From assembly GCA_030295235.1 (NCBI GenBank), contig AP026138.1, forward strand, positions 682,001 through 746,000: a stretch of DNA of 64,000 nt. Direction: 5' to 3'. Shown here piece by piece: positions 34,801 through 46,872 of this stretch. A program made the position numbers and the translations under genes. Source of the DNA: Fistulifera solaris. Its lineage: Eukaryota; Bacillariophyta; Bacillariophyceae; Naviculales; Stauroneidaceae. Within the stretch, counting starts at the first letter, position 1, and every line of letters starts with the position of its first letter. The notes below the pieces were generated by a model, which had not been told where the DNA came from, searched no databases, and saw only the letters and a program-made list of their open reading frames with translations.

Positions 34801-37800
34801 ATGCGACCCAGTAAGCAAGACTGTGCATGGGCGACTGCCTTCCGCTTTCACATGCAAGCAAGAGTCGAGGTGCTTCTCTATTAGCCCCGCGGCGGCTGAC
34901 TGCATTAAGCCTATACTCGAAGAAGAATTATCAGGTGGAGTCGAAAAGGAACTCGATGCTACGCTATGCTGTCCCTTCACAGCAAAACTTCCAAGAAATT
35001 CTGACTGGTTGTCATCGTCAAGACGAGCGTCGTCTGCATTATCCATGGCATCGTCTTGCCCATTCCCAGTCTCGCTACTTTGCGCATATTGTGGGTCGTT
35101 CTGGATGGACAAATCACCGGTAACTTCTTCGGTAAAGTGATCTTCCTCAAGAAGACCATCCTTGACCTTTGATAAAGAAATTTCTTCATGTTCCAAATCA
35201 TCTGCGACTTCTTTTTTCGTTATGTCAACAATAGCGAGAGCCCCGTTTTCAAGTAAGGTTTTGGTGAACGCATCTGTATCGAGTGGGACAATCGAACCAC
35301 GACGCTCTTGCTCGTCATCATCACACATCACCTTATCGGGTTTAGAAGTATCAAAATTGCTCCCATGGTCAAGATAGCCCGGTATGTAGGGCCGAAATTG
35401 AGGAAATGAAGGAATGGGGGCAAGGCGAGAGCGAATGTCACGATTGCCATCCGATATTCCATGCTCCCATTCAAAACCGATATCGTCTTGTAAACAAGAA
35501 GCAGCAAACTCAGCCCAGCAGAATCTTTCGGCGAACGATAGACGACTGTGCCGATATGAAGGCATAAACTTATTCGTGATTTCCTTAAGCCGTGCCTTCT
35601 CACTAGCAGCGAATTCAAAAAAAATACTCATTGTGTCAGCTGCTGATCCAGGCCCGGAATCCTTGCTTGAAGCTGACATCTTGTTTTGACTTTGGCCGGA
35701 TCCCTCAAGCCCAAATGTGCCGAACAAGCTGATAAGCTCGGACTCTTGCTGATCAATATGAAGTGCTGCGTCCCATTTATCCAAAAAAGGCGATAGGTGA
35801 GAAAGAGCAGCATCTTTCTCTTGTGCAACCGTGTCATTTTCAGAATCGTGTTTTATTTTCTCCAAGGCAAGCCCGAGTCCCTCATAATCCGGAAAGCCAA
35901 GCTTTGAGGTGCCTCGCCTATCCATCGAGACTGGCTCATGAAAAGAACGAAATCGTCGCTGACCTTTGATATCTGATTCGTCGCTTCTGGTTGACATTCC
36001 ATATTTGCCACCAAGCCTAGTCCGTCTCCTCCAAACATAATTCTTTCAAGTGCCTGAGATTCATTTGTGGTTTTCTCGGTCTGCTGATCACCCTCGTAAG
36101 CATCAAAAGAGCCGTCTCACGTAGTCTTCTTTCACTTTCATATCGAACTCTCAGTTCTTCAGCAACCTGGCTCATTAGACTCATACAAAGCTCGGATCCT
36201 GGGATGTCCCCTGCGGCCGCTCTTTCTTGAAAAGTGTGCCGAAGTACTGCCATCGTCCCCAAGGCTGTGTCTCGAGCGCTTGCAAACGTCAAACCAACTA
36301 TCGCTGCAGTTAGTGTTTTCTCTAATTCGCGAAGAACTTTTATGAGTAGCAACTCTTCATTATCTTCTGAAGCACCATCTTGGTTTGGCATCGTCACTTT
36401 TGTCTTGCTTGACAAGCCGGGCAACGCTGAAAGTAGAGCTCTATAACATGGTAGTAATACAGGAAGTAGTAGCTTCGAAGTCGCGGTGACATCACCTTTG
36501 TCGGAATATTTGTGGCTTACTGGCATAACAGGTAGCGAGAGTTGGCACCAACCTGTTGACTCTCGACCATAAGACAGTATTTCCAAAACCACGCAAAGAA
36601 GTAGTACCTGATCATTGCCATACTTCAATGCAGGGAAGCATCCCAACAAGCGCTTTTCTTCTATTAGTGAACAAGTTTTCGCAACAGCAGAACTCATTTC
36701 AAAACTCCATAAGTCCCAAGGATTTTCCCTTTTCAAAGCTTTTCGTAGAGTAAAAGCAACGAGTCGACAGAGTACCCCTTTGGCGGCAAACGCGTCCGGC
36801 AGAACATGATGATCAGGTTGTGTTTCCGGAGCAAGCTGTGGATCAGTATCATCTTCAACAAGTGTAGATAATTCAAGCGCACCTAAAACACTTTGCCATA
36901 AAACGAGAGCAGTTCCCGCACCCCCGAGCGCCATAGCATTCGACATAAGCCCGGCAGCGGTCTGCATGATACTTCTTTGGAAGCTCAAAAATAGATTTAA
37001 TAAAGCGGACGGATTGTCTTCGACGTTGGATGGTATTTCCGCGACCAAATCAATTCCAGATAAATCACTGACATGTGACACATCTACCCACGAGTCGGAA
37101 TCACTTCGTGTCCTGGACGTAAACGTACCGCTGTCGTTCAGAAATGAGACCGGGCGCAATATTTGAATCACATCGCACTCTCGCTGCATGTCACGTTTTT
37201 TTATTTGTTTCTCGAATAACATAGCGATCGTAAGTAGGTAAGGAATAAAAGACTTTGCAGTTCGAATCGACGACGAAGCTTGCTTCCGCAAATATGAACT
37301 TTGAGCGTGCCTGTTCACAGACATCGTCGAATGGACATCAGCGCCATAAACGCGATGAAACGCTCCGCCAACAGATGTCAAGAGATGCGCAAGGACTTCG
37401 AGAGCAGCTTTGGAGATTTCTACTTGTTCGCCTTCAGAAGAAAGTAATGAGGCTATCATGCTAGGAAGAAGCGGCATCATGATGTTTAATCTTTCTGACA
37501 AAAGATCGGTGTAGCTCCATTCGTTCTGAAAAGTGCTGCCGATCAGCATGGACATTCCTGGTGGGGGCATGAATAACGATGTCAGCACAACATGATTCGC
37601 TTCTTTTAATGCACCTTGCAGGGAACCGGCCAGGGATGACGCAAACATTAGCTGCCCGCAAGATGACGCTGCTGCTTGACCTTCTGGTCCAGCAACTGAC
37701 ACTACCCAAGAGAATAATAGCAATACCTGTCTCCAGTGATCTTCCCAGTTCAAGCGGGCTACATAGTCTCCATTTCGCGCTACTGATTGTTCGCTCTGTC

Positions 37801-40226
37801 CACCTGAAAACGCCGTTCTCGACAAAATCATCGGAGCAATGACTTCATGGAATTGGCAAATTAATAAGTTGCGACCAAGTCTTGATGCAACCTGCATTTT
37901 TCGCTCCTCATCTTTACACGGTTCAGATGAACTTAAAGACGCCTCAGGCGGAAATACCTCACACCAAACCAGAATGCCAACGATTGCGTTCAATATTGTG
38001 TGCGCAGCGCACCGCCCCAAAGTGGCATCGCTTAGGGAATTTATACAAGCCTCGACATCGTGTTCTCCTTGGGCAATGTTCCGCCTGTTGACGAGCGAAG
38101 ACAAAAGCATGGCTTGAAGGATTAGACTGAGAGCATCACAGGCGTCCTCTAGATCTCGCGATGGAGGTAAAAATTCAACCCGGAGCCTCACGGCATCCAA
38201 AAAATGCTGAACTGACATCTGACTTCGTAGAACATAACCGGATGTAATACAAAATCCTCCGAATCGAGCCGCAACACATTTGGCTGCGTTGCAAAATCAG
38301 ATTGCTCAGCAGGGTGAGAGAATACAAAATGCTAGTTCTTTATAGCGAAGAAAAACATACCGATTGCAGCGGTCGCAGCCGAACAGCCACCCCACAGATC
38401 CCAATCTAACGCGAAGCCAAACAAAGCAGAAAGTGAGATGTCGGAGGTACGTTGTATTTGATGACCGGGCAAGAGGTCATGTAATGTGACTGATTCTGGC
38501 CCACAGCAAGACGCAATCAGCTCGACAGATGCCTCAATTACAGCCCTGGGAATATTCGAAGGGGCCAAGTTCTCATGCTTGACTTGTAAACCGATGCCTT
38601 CTTCAAGGGGGATTTTCGGAAGGCACAGAACTTGCTGTAAACACCTTGTATCTGATAGCTCGTAGTAAACTGCATCTCAAAGTGCAAGCCAGTACATGAA
38701 GTGTACCTGCTTGTAAGATTTCTTCATGCACTCGTGCTCCTCCGTTTCGAATATAGATCGCTAACCATCGTATCCACTTCGCAGCATTAGCCCCGTCATT
38801 GCTGTACATATAGTAAAGCTTTTGCAAGCTGGCTTCGTACAAGGACGGCAACATATCGAAAGTACGGGTGGGCGGACACATGCACAAGAAAAAGGCCAAA
38901 ACTGCAGCTGAAGACCACTTTTGTTCCTGTAAAATGACATACAAGTTGGGAGAGCAGGTCGGGGCCAGCGTTTGTGATATAGAAGCCAAATAATTCTCCA
39001 AAGCGTTGTAGAGGCGAACATGACCCGTTACGTAAAACTGAAGCGACTCATCTGTATCGTCAAGTGGTTCACTCGGTTGTATCAATCCCACTCGAGGAGT
39101 TTCTACCGTCGACCCTTGTTGACGCTCGTAGGGCCAAATCACGCGATTTTGTTTTTCATCTATACCGAGACTTCGTGCCGACGTTGCTTTGAAAGAAACG
39201 ATGGCGGTCCCCGACAAATGCTGTAACTCCATTGCGGCAGCATGTACTGTCAGCGGGATCCCTACTTTTGGTCCTTCTAAGCTACTGCCTTTCGACCTAA
39301 GAAGAATCGGTGAGGAAACAATTCGAATCAACCACTTCCAGTCGTGACGCAACTTACCAGTTGCAAATCGGCGGTAAGGTTGGAATGACGCGACCATCAG
39401 CGGTTTGAAGCGGTAGCTGTGGACCCATGGCTGCGCAAAGCGCCTGTATCGTGGTACCGACTGCGATGTTGGGGTAAATGGAAAATGATGAAACGTCCAA
39501 GTCAAGTGGATCCTGAGCAACGATATTCGAGAAACAGTGACTATCATCCATTCCTCTCTCGACCACAGGATACGACAAGGGTCCACCTCCTATTACATGG
39601 CCTTGTACGCTTGCAGTCCAGGTTGGACGTTTCAGATAAGGAAACACGTGTGAAAACACCACCAACTGCCATGTATCCAATTTTAGCACCATTTGGGCTG
39701 CCACTTGCTCTCCCAGGTTATTACTGGCTGTTAAAGTCGTTTCGACGCTGTCATCATCTGTCAGAATCCATTTCGAGCATGTCACTTTCAGATTATTAGC
39801 GGTATCTTTGGTCATATCTTTCGGTTCTTCTGTGGATGCGAACGAATAAAACAGTCGTTCGAAGGATTCAGCATCAGAATTTTCTCCTGCTTCAATTACA
39901 CCACCGTTATCTCGACCATTTTTTCGAGGCCTCACCCAAAACATGACTGTGTTAGCTTTACGCAAGCTCCCATTCCACTGCAAGGGTGGTAGATATCCTT
40001 TGCTTGGGCCGGATAGTGACATGTACGCATCCGCAGTCTCCGAAAGCCATTTCTCAATTACGGCGTCGTCGTTATTGCGGTAAATGACATCATGGAAATG
40101 CTCACTGACGGAAAACATTTTTACTTGCGATGGAGACTTTTCGCAGTGTAACGGAATAAAATTCAGAGCAATAAACAGAATGGACACTTGATTCTTGACG
40201 ACGACGACTTTCGATGCAACGCGCAT
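31849..40226 (-). CDS. Giant BEACH-WD40 protein (LYST/NBEA/WDFY class)
   Basis: A membrane-traffic scaffold of about 2,720 residues. The exon blocks are 40226-39358, 39296-38361, 38283-33603 and 33532-31849. They are separated by introns of 61, 77 and 70 bp that each join in frame. The N-terminal part has a concanavalin-like segment (VMFWVRPRKNG). A long helical, armadillo-like region follows, then a PH-like domain (HLDSCLHVKAEGSRPCTVLLTG, SEISHIYLRRYRLRDSSIELFF). The BEACH domain has ITNFDYLLHLNLLSGRSYND, YPVFPWVLSDYTSE, PPFMYGSHYSTS and WIDLIFGYKQQG, closing with LTYYG joined to AVDVASI. WD repeats end the protein. Frame changes lie near 38640, 36020 and 33405. A later Met at 40118 (MFSVSEHFHDV) is also possible. 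Confidence 0.88.
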
Positions 40227-41530
40227 TTTCGAAACAGATCCGCTCTATTATCTCCAGCGAACACGAGACTACTCTATACAATATAGTCTCCTATACACGG
40301 CACCCAACCTATTAAAAATGAAAAAACCTCCTTTCGTACCGGTGAACGACGCCAACAAAAATGGATCATTCGGGACTGGGCGTCGGGGGACCCGATAATA
40401 TAGACCCTCTTTATCTTTATTGCATCTAGCTAGCTTTCTCGCAGGATTCGGAAAGTATCATTGCGTAAAAAATATCTCTTGGTCCTCACCAATGTATTAA
40501 TTCATGCTTGATATTATGAGTCCAAGTTGACGTGTTGATGAAAACGCATGCCCCTGCGATTTGCCTCCATTTTTTAGACGCTTTGCACACTGCCTGCCTA
40601 TGTTGTTAAGCTGTTAAACGTTACCTGGTAAACAGAGGGCAGCGTTTTTACTTTCTGCTATAATGCAACAAACGGGACTCATGACTTGCTTGGTAACGTA
40701 TTGATAATTCTTTCCTTAGCTTGTGACCGCCTTTAGTCGGGGTGTCTCAGTTTTTGAAAGCCAATCATTAGATTAATCGCTACTGTTTTACCAAGCAAGT
40801 GGAGATTCGCGCTTGGCTTTTTCATTGAGGCTTGGACTTGGGACTGAGACGGCTCTTTTAGGATCTAGCGCTGCGGGAGCTTATCGGGAACCAAATAAAA
40901 TAAAAATTAAGAAGTCCAAAGAAGTAAAATATGGCTAGATCACGTATTACGTTAGGGGTAACGCGCTCTTTGCGCTCTTGACTCTTAAGCTAAGACCTTA
41001 TTGGCAGCCTGTGAAAACTCTAGACAATTAATTTTTCTCGCGGGTGATGGCGAAGAACGAAGGTAAATCAACTTGGAAATGGGAGTCATTATTGCCAAGA
41101 ACTATTTTACGACTCGGAATACTATTCCTACTTCTGAGACAATAGTAGCTGGCTGAAAATTTTCACTTAGTGTCCAGTCTTGTCTTTTCGCTGTGAGGTG
41201 ACTGTACATTTGGTAAACTCCTGCGACATTGACTGTCCTGGAAAGTCAAGAACACCAAGAACATCACGAATACGATGACATGAGCTCTCCATTCTAAAAA
41301 AATCTCCTCCTCTAATTGAAGTTATTCGTCGTTCCTTGCCGTTCCGATCTGTGGAAGGAGATCCGACATCCGACCAATGAAAACATCGCCGCCGATGAGA
41401 GGAAGAAAAAGAGAGGCTATCCCGCCACAACAACACAATGTGTGAAAGACAAGTCGCTTGATGAGCAGGTCAAAGTTCAAACGGTATTTTGTCAACATTG
41501 AAAGACTTTCACAACACATAAATCAAAACA
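40227..41530. other. Intergenic region, no gene called
   Basis: A 1.3 kb divergent region between the BEACH gene and the first tandem paralogue. It holds a degenerate hairpin core at about 40726 (gtgaccgcctttagtcgg). Open frames of 61-89 codons at 41167-41519 occur on both strands, without family resemblance and partly without ATG starts. Confidence 0.5.
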
Positions 41531-42358
41531 ATGAGCTTGCTTCCACTCCACAGTATTCTGGAAACATCGTTGAGTGACTTGGAGATCGCTTGCGACAACG
41601 CGCGAAGCCACTCGAGACGAATTTCGGTAGTGCAATGTCAGCGTCGGCCGATGGCTTACGAGCGACGAGACGAAAGGCGTTGGTTGAGTATACCAGGCAA
41701 TGTCCCAAAAGCACGCCCGACCAACATCAGCAACGAAGCCGAAGAGAAAGCTGGAAGAATCAGTCCAAGTTTTGAAACGAAAGACTCGACATCATCACCT
41801 CGCCCCCGACTTTCACGCCCTAGCCTCGCTTCTCCATTGGTCAAACCTGTACGCCAACTCAGCATCAAACACCTACAAACAGAGAAACTTCCGAGTTTAC
41901 CGAAATCAGGACAAAGGCGAACACTTGAGAAATCGGGCAGCAACCGTCGATTGAGACTCAGTCGCCAAGGAAGCCGAGAGTTTGTTTGCAAAAACGGAAC
42001 CGATGATGTTTCCCACTTGAAGAAAATTTCGCTGAAAGTCTCTTGCCAAGACCTCAACACCATTCTCGCAGGCGGCACCGGAGGCAGTGGTCCGTTGCGT
42101 ATTCCGGTCCGTCAACGAAGTATACGAGGAATCAACTGCAATCCAGCAGAAATAGAATTAGATGTAGTGAAAGGAAAGGACGAGAACCAGCAGCTGGAGA
42201 GCAAAGTGCGCAAGCCGCACTTACTTGGCGTCTCCGACTCAACGAATTTGCGAGATCACTCCAAGTCGCCAATTTTCAAAAGAAAGTCTTTCAACTCCCC
42301 GCGATGCCTAGCACTCGAGAACGTGTCTCGCGAAGCTTCCATTGTACCGAAACAGTAG
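41531..42358 (+). CDS. Basic serine-rich protein, tandem paralogue 1
   Basis: An intronless frame of 275 residues beginning MSLLPLHSILETSLSDLEIACDNARS. It is rich in R, S, K and P with no membrane segment and no recognised domain. Basophilic kinase-type sites recur: PVRQLSI and PVRQRSI are near-identical at about 105 and 195, with RLRLSRQGS between them. The N-terminus matches that of the next gene (M.LLPLH..L, DNA.S, ISVV), so the two look like a diverged tandem duplication. It is probably a disordered regulatory or nuclear protein; the function is unknown. Confidence 0.65.
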   Translation: MSLLPLHSILETSLSDLEIACDNARSHSRRISVVQCQRRPMAYERRDERRWLSIPGNVPKARPTNISNEAEEKAGRISPSFETKDSTSSPRPRLSRPSLASPLVKPVRQLSIKHLQTEKLPSLPKSGQRRTLEKSGSNRRLRLSRQGSREFVCKNGTDDVSHLKKISLKVSCQDLNTILAGGTGGSGPLRIPVRQRSIRGINCNPAEIELDVVKGKDENQQLESKVRKPHLLGVSDSTNLRDHSKSPIFKRKSFNSPRCLALENVSREASIVPKQ

Positions 42359-42922
42359 AATTTTCAGACCCCCACTAGGTGATAACTCATAACAACTTAT
42401 TCATAATTTAATTACTTTAATACTCGATACGCCTTTTAGTCTAAGAACTAGGATCTTTGGTCTCCATGTCACCTGTCACCCTAGCATCGCTCTCTTTGTC
42501 ACTGCTTGAAGATAATCCAATTCTTAACGACTCATCTAAAACGTTGAACACGACTGAATAACTCTGAGCAAAGATACCGATACGATTTCAAAAGTCGTTT
42601 TCATCCTACAAAAGCGTTTTATACTCTCTAGTAATAAGAAACGCCCCGAAAACTCCACCCCCAAGCCCAAACCCCAACGCAACGGACGATAAAGTTACGC
42701 GGAACAATCAAGAACCGCAGGTGACGACGGAGAACGATCGAACGTTATTACTGGTTAAGCTCCCTGTTTGCTGCTTTGTTCTTGTTGTGTAGCAAAAAGG
42801 TTTCGCTTTCTTCCTGCTGCTTGGTTTCTGGTTGGGTTTTTAGTTCATTTCAAAGCGATATTGAAATAACATTCTCACTTCTTACGCAAAATTTCCTGCG
42901 GTGTGCTATTCGAAAGCATACG
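42359..42922. other. Spacer between tandem paralogues
   Basis: About 560 bp that should hold the 3' end of the first gene and the promoter of the second. No repeats or other genes are seen. Confidence 0.5.
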
Positions 42923-43545
42923 ATGCTGCTATTACCTTTGCACCAGTTGCTACAAGTCCCGATCGATACGCTGTCGGTAGTTACTGATAATGCAGTGAGC
43001 CCAGCGCATCCATTGTCGGCTTCCTTAAAATCAATCTCCGTCGTGGAATACCGGCACGATCGATTTCGTGGGATGGTAGTCACTCCGGTCAGAATCGTTG
43101 GTCTGGCGCTGTCAATAATGAAAGCATGATGCTCAAGAAGCCTGGTCAAGGAAGAGAGCCACGAGTTGAACAGGAAATGAAAAGAACTCAACCTCGCGCA
43201 GAAATGAATCGACACATTGGAGCTAGAGACGCCCCCGCTCGATCCCATTCGATGGACAGTACATTTGAATCGTTGTGTCGAGGCCAGCGACCCGCACGAA
43301 GGCCCCGACGAAAGCTTAGTCCCGAACCCAAGCCGCAAGAAGCGGTCAACGACCGAAGGAGTGTTGGAATCGATAAAAGCTACGTGATCAGTTCTATTTT
43401 GAAGAACAAAATCACACTCAGTTCACTCAATGCTATGACTCCACAACGCGCGGTCTCGCCTCCTCCGCTCTTCTTAAGTTCTCACGAGAAGATTTCGGCT
43501 GCCAAGATGTTAACGGATGTTTTGGAAGAGTTTGATCAAGAATGA
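42923..43545 (+). CDS. Basic serine-rich protein, tandem paralogue 2
   Basis: Starts MLLLPLHQLLQVPIDTL and contains ISVVEYRHDR, aligning with ISVVQCQRR of the upstream gene. The frame changes once between about 43082 and 43130. After it the protein continues MMLKKPGQGREPRVEQEMKR with an R/P-rich middle and a C-terminus IDKSYVISSILKNK...LTDVLEEFDQE not shared by the first copy. Rebuilt length is about 207 residues. No known domain is visible. The shared N-terminal 35 residues are probably the functional element of the pair. Confidence 0.6.
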
Positions 43546-43729
43546 AATAGTTTGTCTGTTGATTTGATGACACGGCACGTCAAGCAATCCACAATGCATA
43601 ATTTCCTCATAACTATACGAATCTAGCACTAGCAGAAATTTGGCTAAGTAAGTATCTGACAACACATGACTTCTATTTTATTTATTGCGTTTATTCGCTC
43701 TCTGTGCAATACAAAGAATACGGAGAATT

Positions 43730-44115
43730 TCCAGTCATGATGAATATATAACGGCTTTTTGGAGGCAAAATATCTCTACACTTGCGTTCGCTCCATTAGC
43801 TCGGTAAGCTATGATTGTTGCCATAACAACGCATTCATGCTTAGAAGCATTTGCAATAGCACATAGGGTATGCTTTGAAAAACGCTGGCTTTCGTTTTCA
43901 TCACAGACACGAACGAATAATCTATGCATCTTTTCCCAAGACTGCATTTCAGTCATGAGTCATGGTCTTTTTTAGAAAGACATCTATAAATCTCCGTTCG
44001 TTCTGCTATCTTTAGGAGCTATTATTACTTTATGTTTAGCAGCACTTGCAATACGCACATCGATTGTTTACATCGGACATGCTAATAAACGTTGTCTTGC
44101 GTACCCAAGTTAGAA
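43730..44115. repeat. Dispersed repeat family, two diverged copies
   Basis: Two related stretches about 215 bp apart. Each runs from a 'cagtcatga' block through 'cgttcgctccattagc' / 'cgttcgttctgctatc' and 'ttagaagcatttgcaatagcac' / 'ttagcagcacttgcaatacgcac'. The hairpin GACTGcatttCAGTC is at 43950-43964. They are more diverged than the copies at 7.7 and 17.5 kb. Confidence 0.65.
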
Positions 44116-44189
44116 ATAGAATGTACACCGTCTACCACGACTCTATTCCAATCACGCGTTACGAACCCACAACCCATAACCTTGAAGGA

Positions 44190-44253
44190 CGTTAAAATTC
44201 TGCCTCCAGTACAAAATTGTACGGAAGGTCTACAAAGAGGCAGAATTTTAACG
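44190..44253. repeat. 17 bp perfect inverted repeat with inner palindrome
   Basis: Left arm CGTTAAAATTCTGCCTC (44190-44206) and right arm GAGGCAGAATTTTAACG (44237-44253) are exact reverse complements. The 30-base loop contains a second palindrome, gtacaaaattgtac, at 44209-44222. It could fold as a long hairpin in DNA or RNA, or be a tiny non-autonomous element. Confidence 0.85.
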
Positions 44254-45482
44254 CCGTTCCTGGGCTAGCTAGAGAGTTATAGAGAGGCCAGAGCCCAAGA
44301 CATGAGCCAGATGCCATTTCGCATATGGCGTGCTTTCTTCGGTCAGTCAGCAACAGTATCTCAGTTCTTAGTTTTCAATTTTCAACAAAGAGAATGAAAA
44401 ATTATATACGTAGTCTTTAGCTTCTATAATCTATACTCTTGACTAGGTCTATGTATTTAGTACTCCAACCCTGCAATCTGCAACCATTCCGGACTCTCAA
44501 TATTTACTAAATAGTTGAATGATTCACCTACGTCTCATGTCTCATGTCCTCGCACTCGCATCTCAGATCTTAGATAGCAAATACGGAATACGAAGTAATC
44601 ATCATCTCTTTTTTTGCCTTGTCGAATAACCAAGATGCCTGGTACAAATTACTCCGATGCTTCGTGCATGGTGCTTGCCACTTGCCACATGGTACAAGGG
44701 ATCTGAGACACCACAAGCAAGACCCCGAAAGCAAAAGGTCGCAGATGTATCCGTTTCACAGTGCCCAATATCCATCTCTCTTCTCTCTCCCTTTGATCCA
44801 ACAAAAGGGACCATTGAAGTTGTTGAACCTCTAGCACCAAACGAACAAAAGGAACAGCGATTCAACTGTCTCGAGTCTGATGAAGCAATCATTATCTCTT
44901 ATCTGATGTCAGAGGTCAGATGTCAGGTGCATAATGACGGATGACGAGCCGGATCCCAGCATCCAGCATCCAAGCCACCCGCAAAGTGTCAAGTGTCAAC
45001 TGTAAGGTTGTAGATTGTAGAGTTAAATTCTCAATTCTCAATGCTCAATTCTCCCTATTGTACTTTACTTTATCGATAAATGTTGGTGTTGCTGTGCTTG
45101 TTGTTGCACGGTTAAAGGTTAAACGTTGCATGTACCACGTAAAAGATGCACCACGCACCACGTATCTAACCTTATACCTCGTTACTTGTAGTCTTTCGAT
45201 TGGCGATTGGCGATTATTCGCAATCGGCATTTCGAGACTCTCTCTTTCTTACTAAAAAGACCTCTTTAGAGAGTTTTGCGACTTTTGACGAGCGACAAAT
45301 GATAGTGACAGGTGACAGGTGACAGATGACAGATGACGTTATCTTTTGTTTTTTGTTTGCTGTTTGCTTTCGGTTTTTGAGTTTCCAGCGAATCTTTTAT
45401 TACTTCGTATTTCGTATTTAGGCATTGCGCCTGCACGATAAATATTCGTCGAAATAGTTCTTTAACCTACTTATCAGTGACT

Positions 45483-45764
45483 TTAAGATCCCAAGATCTC
45501 TAGAGCGTCCGAAAACAAGTGTCCAGCACGACTTATTTCTACATTTGTTAAATACGTTACCAACACGTCATCCGACAAATCCGAACACCCTAAATGCTTG
45601 GAATGGGATAGTCGAGAGTACGTCTGCGGACGTCGTGAATTGCAGCATCTTGCATTCAACGACAATGGGACACGAGGTCCGTGTTGCGGGGGGCGGCGAA
45701 GTGCCGCTACGGGACAAGCCGCAGGAAACGTATTCAACGCCATCCTTCGTAGTCCATTTTTCAT
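45483..45764 (-). CDS. Possible small protein, 93 codons
   Basis: An ATG-started frame that faces away from the bZIP gene, with 166 bp between the two starts. The first half is rich in R, P and C (VAALRRPPQHGPR, ARCCNSRR). The second half looks more protein-like (LSDDVLVTYLTNVEISRAGHLF). No family is recognised and no intron signals were found. It may be a chance frame. Confidence 0.25.
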   Translation of the reverse strand: MKNGLRRMALNTFPAACPVAALRRPPQHGPRVPLSLNARCCNSRRPQTYSRLSHSKHLGCSDLSDDVLVTYLTNVEISRAGHLFSDALEILGS

Positions 45765-45930
45765 AAGTAAAAGTACAGCGTTGATACCAACGACAACTTT
45801 ATGATGAGCAAGAATTCGGCATTGTGAGACAACAAATTACCAATTCACCATTTTATTTCAAAGCGTCTTGAGTGAAACACGAAAAGCAATCGACTGGACC
45901 GAATAAGCTTTCCTGCTGTCGCTGGAAACC

Positions 45931-46554
45931 ATGTCTGACTCTATCAACAACGCAACGGATAGCACTGCGAAAAATGACCGGCCTGAAGATCAAGCGGAGG
46001 AACCCATACAGCCTTCGAGTCGAAAGAAGCGATCTTACATTGATGAGAGTCGTCTATCGGCGTACGAAGCGCAGCAACTCGAAGCCCGTCGCGCTTACAA
46101 TCGCTCGTGCGCGGCAAAAGCCAGACAGCGCTGCAAAGACTTGACCACTCAACTACAGGAAGAAGTAGCGAAGCTCAAACAAGAGAAAGCCGATTTGGAG
46201 CGTCAAATACAAGTCGCTGGAGCCAACATTCAGTTTCTAGAGCGTCAGAATCGTCTGTTAATGGCCCATCAGCAACCGCGTCCCGTCGTCGCACCGATCT
46301 CACTCCTCAGCAATCATGGCTTGAACAACTCAACGTTAGGAAGTACGATGGGTATCGATCAGGCATTGCTATCTTTATCGAATCTTCCATACACGCAGTC
46401 GACACATGGCATTGCAGGAGTCACAGGAATATCCAATTTGAGCCTAGGCAATTACCCAAATACGGCCTTGAATCTCAACAGGACACCGACTAGAAACACC
46501 CGCCCAATGTTTTCCGACGACCTACTAGGACTGGACAAACTCCCACCGAGATAG
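45931..46554 (+). CDS. bZIP transcription factor
   Basis: 207 residues, no intron. The basic region ARRAYNRSCAAKARQRCKDL has the invariant Asn and, eight residues on, Arg of bZIP DNA-contact helices, with the spacing N-x7-R. A leucine zipper follows directly (LTTQLQEEVAKLKQEKADL...IQFLERQNRLL). An SRKKRSYIDESR segment just before could be a nuclear signal. The C-terminal half is rich in N, L, S and T and predicted disordered. There is no PAS or other sensor domain. Dimerisation on a palindromic ACGT-type site is expected from the family; the targets are unknown. Confidence 0.92.
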   Translation: MSDSINNATDSTAKNDRPEDQAEEPIQPSSRKKRSYIDESRLSAYEAQQLEARRAYNRSCAAKARQRCKDLTTQLQEEVAKLKQEKADLERQIQVAGANIQFLERQNRLLMAHQQPRPVVAPISLLSNHGLNNSTLGSTMGIDQALLSLSNLPYTQSTHGIAGVTGISNLSLGNYPNTALNLNRTPTRNTRPMFSDDLLGLDKLPPR

Positions 46555-46872
46555 TGTTGAAATCGCCTGTTTAACCTTTCTAGTTGCCAGCGACGCGATT
46601 ACGTAACAAAAATCATTATTATTTGAAGATGGGAGTGTTGTCAAGCCTGAAATCGACCCAAACCGCAAATACGTGAGACAAGAGCATGGAACGTATAGTT
46701 GATCTAGTGAATTGTAAATGACTGTAACAAGAGTAAGAACATGGAAACCCGGGACGCTTAAAAAGTTTATGTTTGTCCTTGTCGACCAGTTTCAGCAACA
46801 TATGGCAATGGGATTAATTTCATCTTGTCGGTACGAATCTTCCCCATGTAATGGATTTTTCGCATAGAAGAT
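46555..46872. other. Spacer between convergent bZIP and SecE genes
   Basis: About 320 bp holding both 3' flanks. Nothing else is recognised. Confidence 0.5.

Larger units (their letters stand above)
43546..45482. other. Long intergenic region with repeats and microduplications
   Basis: About 1.9 kb without a convincing gene. It contains distant copies of the dispersed repeat (43730-44115) and a strong inverted repeat (44190-44253). From about 44500 to 45420, many short words are repeated two to four times in a row: 'ctcatgt', 'tcaattctcaatgctcaattctc', 'gacaggtgacaggtgacagatgac' and 'gattggcgattggcgatt' are examples. These look like slippage products. Confidence 0.6.

Noticed and set aside
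41167-41519. Small gene upstream of the first tandem paralogue
   Set aside because: Frames of 61-89 codons on both strands have no family match, no splice support, and partly lack an ATG start.
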